Below are positions 60,250 to 64,000 of a stretch of 64,000 nucleotides of DNA, in pieces. A program made the translations under genes and the position numbers. Below the pieces are notes generated by a model, which saw only the letters and a list, made by a program, of their open reading frames with translations, was not told where the DNA came from and ran no database searches. This DNA comes from Chamaelirium japonicum (Eukaryota > Streptophyta > Magnoliopsida > Liliales > Melanthiaceae), in assembly GCA_947650365.1 (NCBI GenBank), contig OX393551.1:93718697-93782696 (forward strand), written 5' to 3'. Each line of letters opens with the position of its first letter. Within the stretch, counting starts at the first letter, position 1.

Positions 60250-60605
60250 CTTCTCAATAGTATCATCTCAATGTTATTATGATTATCATATTAATGTTAC
60301 TATAAAATTTTAAATTAAATTAAATTTTTTTAATTATTACTTTATTTAAATAATTTAATAATTTAGTTTTTATTAAAATAATTAATTTATTTAATTATCT
60401 AATTATTTAATTAAATTTATTATTTTATTTATTTATTATTATTTTATTATTAAATAATTAAATTAGGTAAGTATTTAATTATTTAAATTATTAAATAAAA
60501 AATAATGATTTAATTATGTAATTAATTTATTAATTTATTTTATTAGTTATTTATTTAATTATTATCTTATTTTTAAATAATTAGTTAATTATTTAAACAG
60601 AGTGA
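60250..60605 (-). repeat. Truncated AT module (partner of 9.33-9.70 kb)
   Basis: TTCTCAATAGTATCATCTCA at the left, then TTAATT DNA, ending TTATTTAAACAGAGTGAGAG. It lies 100 bp left of the LTR insertion. Confidence 0.75.
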
Positions 60606-60703
60606 GAGAACGTAGAGATAAATAATAATGCCCCACCCAAAAGAAAATTTATAAAAACATAAATTATTTCAAGTTTATGCTTAAAAAAGAGAAAGTCGTC
60701 AAA

Positions 60704-60708
60704 CGTGC
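60704..60708 (+). repeat. Target-site duplication, left
   Basis: CGTGC immediately before the TGTTGG start of the element; identical to 62,663-62,667. Removing element plus one copy restores module A' (AAACGTGCCCCACCCTAA). Confidence 0.92.
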
Positions 60709-62662
60709 TGTTGGAATTGGATCCGCTAATCAGAGTCGCAGCAGAAGCAAAAGAAAGATCCGAAGATCATACAGTGTATGTTTCATTATAATTAATTCTA
60801 CAAAACAATATACATGCAAATCTATGATCTTAACATATGTGCGGACACCCTAGAGGCATACTACGATCTACGGAAGACATGCATGCATCTAGTTAGGTGT
60901 TTAGAATCATCATACCTTTTGGATCTATGATCCAGAGAGGATGGAACGATGAAGAACCATACTTGAATCGCAAGGAAAACTGTCGGATAGCACATTGTCC
61001 TTTACGAATTGAAGAATCCTCAAAATCCCGTCTCTGAGTGCAGGGATTACGAGCCGACAGAGGAATCCGTTACGAAGACGATGGTGAGCCTCGAGATTTT
61101 CTCCTCCTTTTTCTCTTTTCTTCCTTCTCCTTCCTTCCTCTTCCTTCTCTCTTCTTCTTCCTCTCTTTTCCTTGGCCGAAACCACAAAGGAGGAGGACTA
61201 GGGGGGTTCGGATTTTTTGGAGGAGAGGAGACCATATGGCCAGCCCCTCCCTCTCCCTATTCCCTTATAGGGCCTATTTCCTATGGCTTCAAGGAAGATA
61301 GAGCCGGTCCTAGGTAGATAAGGATAGAGGGGGGGCGGTTTTTAGGGATTTCCAGTGTCTATCGTGAAGCCTAGATGAAAACGCCCTTCACGAAAAGTAG
61401 AAAACTGAAAGAGAGACTAAGTGAGGTGCGCTACTCAGAATCGAGTTCCGTCAGTGCCTATGAGCTTTTGGAATTATTCTGCTCATTCTAAGATCCATAT
61501 TTAATATGTTCTGAGCTATATTTCAGTATTTATGAAAATACCCCTATGGCCTGTAACACATGTGAATTAGGTTCTTTGGCTCTGGGCTTGCGCTCTATCG
61601 CGCTACTTCACATTCAACATATCCAACTAGGTCGGAGAACAATTCCTATACACAACGATAGGGTGGAACCTTCAGGGTTTGGGATCTCTAGCTCCAACTG
61701 GATCCCTGATTAACTGTTCCGGTGACACACCGAAAGTTCCGTTAATCAGCCCTAATCCGATTAACTCGTATAGCCACCCAGAGTGCGACGCGAGTTGAAC
61801 TCAAGTAATCCTAAACTTATGTTACTCCCTCGTAACCCTGTTCTCTACTATACTCCAATAATCCTCAGTCCCTCCTATTACTGGTGCCATGATACGACTC
61901 GGGCGGTGGGGAGCACCGTCAGATCCCGATCGATCATCTGACTAGGGTTTGATGACTTGTCATCTATAACACCATACACCTTCCGGTGCTATGCGTAGCA
62001 TCCGGAACATCATCAGTTATACTAACAACCACCAGGCCTAGGTTAACTGTGTGGACAGATTGACTCACCAAAATACACCCATCCAATACTGGATATCGGA
62101 TAACCTGTAGGGATTACATGTCACTCAAGCGCTAGCCGGGTAACCCAACATACCGTGGTATTGGACTATGGAAGGTCCACACACTTTGGCACATCAAAGC
62201 ACCACACAACTGGTTAGCCCAGTGTATATGGTCCCTCAGGGTTAAGGACGGATTATCTATAGTAGTAAGACGGTTTCTGCACCAGTGACTGAATCACTAA
62301 ACTACGTACTATTTTGGTTCCTGTTCAATACGATCATCGTGCATGGTCAGGTGAATAGGAATCCCACGTTCCCGTGGTGGAGACTTTACAACATCCTCTA
62401 CCTGCCAACAGCTTGTTCTCGGTGAAGCGACCGGTATCACCTAAGCTGTGAACTAGTTCTAGGTCTACACAGAACTGGTTCACTGGGTCTCCCAAGCATG
62501 GATCCTCCATGCACCTCAGTGGCCTACTGTGTTCCCTAGGGTCCTTTTATTATATGAGTATTATCATATACCACAGTAGTATTCTAATTAAAGCAATAAC
62601 CAAAGTCATCTTTATTAATGTTAATACAGAAAATCCGCGCTAAGGACACACAAGCTACAACA
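60709..62662 (-). mobile_element. Solo LTR, probably of a plant Ty1/Copia element
   Basis: A 1,954-bp insert of ordinary base composition in an AT-rich array. It starts TGTTGGAATTGG and ends AGCTACAACA, so it has TG...CA ends and a 5-bp inverted TGTTG/CAACA, with a perfect 5-bp duplication CGTGC on each side. Its start and end sequences do not recur inside, there is no gag-pol reading frame and no internal primer site, which argues for one LTR left by recombination between two. On the minus strand a TATAAG lies at 61,264-61,269, about 1.4 kb from that strand's 5' end, and the minus-strand end ATCCAATTCCAACA resembles SIRE/Maximus-type Copia LTRs. Orientation and lineage are inference. The 75-bp pyrimidine run at 61,098-61,172 creates overlapping open frames that I do not regard as genes. 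Confidence 0.82.
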
Positions 62663-62667
62663 CGTGC
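62663..62667 (+). repeat. Target-site duplication, right
   Basis: CGTGC directly after the CAACA end of the element, followed by CCCACCCTAAGGGGG, the continuation of the interrupted module A'. Confidence 0.92.
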
Positions 62668-63554
62668 CCCACCCTAAGGGGGTCCTATATTATTTATTGA
62701 GAAGTTGAGTTTTGGAATTTAGACTCCTTCTTACTTCACACTACTTCATACCTTTACCCGTGGCTAATGGACTGGAGCAGGACTTCACTCTCTTTTCTCC
62801 TTGTTTCTTTATCTGTTTTCTAGTGACTAGTCAACTAGGCTCGACATATTCGTGCTGATAACGTGTTGTGAGATGGAAGAAAGAGAGAGCCGTCAAATAT
62901 GCCCTATCCTAATTAGATTCCTTTCTTACTTCACACCTATACCTATGGCCAATAGACTGGAGCAGGACTTCTTCTTTCTCCTCTCTTTATTTATCTCTCC
63001 GTTCTCTTCTCTCTTCTTCTTTCTTTACTGAGGAGTTTTATAATTTAGATTCCTTCTTACTTCACACCGATACCCATAGCTAATGAACTGAAGCAGGACT
63101 TCTTCTCTGTTCTCTCTTTATTTATCTTTCCATTCTCTTATCTCTTCTTCTTGCTCTTCTGTCTTCGTTTCTCTCTCTGTTTTCTTGCGATTGGTCAGTT
63201 GGGCTCGACATGTTCATGCTGATAATGTGTTATGATGTGGGAGAAAGAGAGAGCCGTCAAATGTGCCCCACTCTAAAATGATAATATATTGTTTATAGGG
63301 TAAGCTTACTTAGGGCCTAAATAATCTATAGGAAACCCTAATCCATGGGAGAGATCCGACGGTGGATAGCCATCTTTCTTACTTCACACCTATACCCGTG
63401 GGGAATGGACTAGAGCAGGACGTCTTCTCCTTCTTCTCTCTCTAATTATCGGATCGCTATCCATCATCGAATCTCTCCCATTGATTAGGGTTCCCCATAG
63501 ATTGCTTAGGCACAAAGTAAGCTTACCCAATAAATAATTAAGGCTGACCAGTCA
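62668..63554. repeat. A/B array right of the LTR (partner of 9.79-10.67 kb)
   Basis: Shares with copy 1 the unusual duplicated phrase CTTCACACTACTTCA in module B (62,735 here, 9,855 there), the truncated A' joined to B through CCTAATTAGATTCC (62,908 and 10,031), and the CTCTAATTATCGGATCGC junction (63,440). Reverse TATA near 63,290 (decayed). No gene seen. Confidence 0.85.
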
Positions 63555-64000
63555 TCTCTACGTTATTATGATTATCATAGTAATGTTACTATAATTTTTT
63601 TAATTAAATTAATTATTTATTTAATTTTTAAATATTTAAATTAATTTGATAATTTAAATAATTAAGTTTTTAGTAAAATAATTAATTTATTGAATTATTG
63701 AATTATCTAGTTATTAAATTAAATTTATTATATTATTTATTTATTATAATTATATTATTAAATAATTCAATTTGGTAACTATTTAATTTTTTAAATTATT
63801 AAATAAAAAAATAATGATTTAATTATATAATTAATTTATTAATTCATTTTATTAATTTATTTTATTAATTATTATTTATTTTTAATTAATTAAACAATAA
63901 GTTATTTATTTAAATATTTAAAAATTTATTTAGTTATGAAATATATTAAATAGATTATTCACTTATTGAATAACTAATTTTTTAATAAATTGAATAAATA
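63555..64000 (-). repeat. AT-rich module running off the window
   Basis: Begins CTCTACGTTATTATGATTAT then CATAGTAATGTTACTATAAT and continues as A/T DNA to the last base. Partner of 10,677-11,115. Confidence 0.75.

Larger units (their letters stand above)
53680..64000 (+). repeat. Large segmental duplication, copy 2
   Basis: Collinear with 2,590-11,130; landmarks are listed under copy 1. It includes the 1,954-bp LTR insertion that copy 1 lacks. Forward TATA modules near 54,930, 55,624, 56,250, 56,726, 56,801, 58,160 and a decayed one at 63,530; reverse near 54,166, 54,840, 57,415, 58,998, 59,935 and 63,290. It runs off the right end of the window. Confidence 0.85.

Noticed and set aside
61009..61317. 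Overlapping 60-100-codon frames on both strands in the LTR as genes
   Set aside because: They are created by a 75-bp pyrimidine run inside a solo LTR; compositionally biased, with no known domain.
60709..62662. Complete short LTR element (TRIM/LARD) rather than a solo LTR
   Set aside because: Neither the first nor last 20 bases recur within the insert and no primer-binding site or polypurine tract follows an internal CAACA, so two LTRs cannot be drawn.
1..64000. CRISPR array or bacterial origin
   Set aside because: Repeats are hundreds of bp long, diverged and on both strands; no spacer pattern, no Shine-Dalgarno-led genes.
1..64000. Assembly artefact as the sole explanation for palindromes
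   Set aside because: Cannot be excluded, but inverted copies differ by many substitutions and small indels, which a simple mis-join or chimera of one molecule would not produce.

Overview
The window is almost entirely repetitive, AT-rich plant-type DNA. I see no protein-coding gene, tRNA, rRNA or CRISPR array. A land-plant nuclear genome is suggested by three things: a long-terminal-repeat insertion of a kind familiar from plant Ty1/Copia elements, dozens of plant telo-box motifs (AAACCCTAA), and TATA-bearing modules whose U5/primer-site-like end resembles plant Copia LTRs. I cannot name the species.

The array is built from a few modules used on both strands. Module A (about 190 bp) carries, in order, a telo-box (TTAGGGTTT), a 13-nt dyad CTTAGGCCCTAAG, a TATA box (CCCTATAAATAATATA), the block CCCTTTAGGGTGGGGC, a pyrimidine run, CTCACAACACGTTATCAGCACGAAC in two adjoining parts, and a purine-rich tail. 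Module B (about 85 bp) runs from TGGAGTTTTGGAATTTAG through ACTTCACACCTATACCC and the CCAAT-containing GTGGCCAATGGACTGG to AGCAGGACTTCTTC. They are joined by CT/GA-rich linkers. A and B occur in either orientation, so the DNA is locally palindromic. Monomers come in three sizes: about 136, 265-270 and 360-365 bp. By eye there are roughly 40 TATA modules on each strand.

Interspersed are very AT-rich modules: a long one of 0.8-1 kb (22.4, 27.7, 34.6 inverted, 46.3, 49.2 kb), a 180-bp one (24.1, 29.4, 33.8 inverted, 44.4 kb), and a 145-150-bp palindromic MITE-like element with inverted ends starting TTCTCAATAGTATCATCT (best copy 42,174-42,318).

Two levels of higher-order repetition sit on top. 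(1) A unit of about 5.3 kb is tandemly duplicated at 22.0-27.3 and 27.3-32.2 kb, appears inverted at 33.6-37.1 kb, and in part at 44.2-46.0 kb. (2) The segment 2.6-11.1 kb is repeated collinearly at 53.7-64.0 kb, about 50.7-51.0 kb away. The flanking stretch 0.78-2.2 kb is the reverse complement of 52.4-53.9 kb.

The only non-array DNA is a 1,954-bp TG...CA element at 60,709-62,662 with a perfect 5-bp target duplication (CGTGC). It is best read as a solo LTR that landed in one copy of the large duplication after it formed; the other copy keeps the empty site at 9,784-9,788. All open frames in the array are by-products of stop-poor CT/GA-rich repeats, many of them starting at GTG or TTG rather than ATG.
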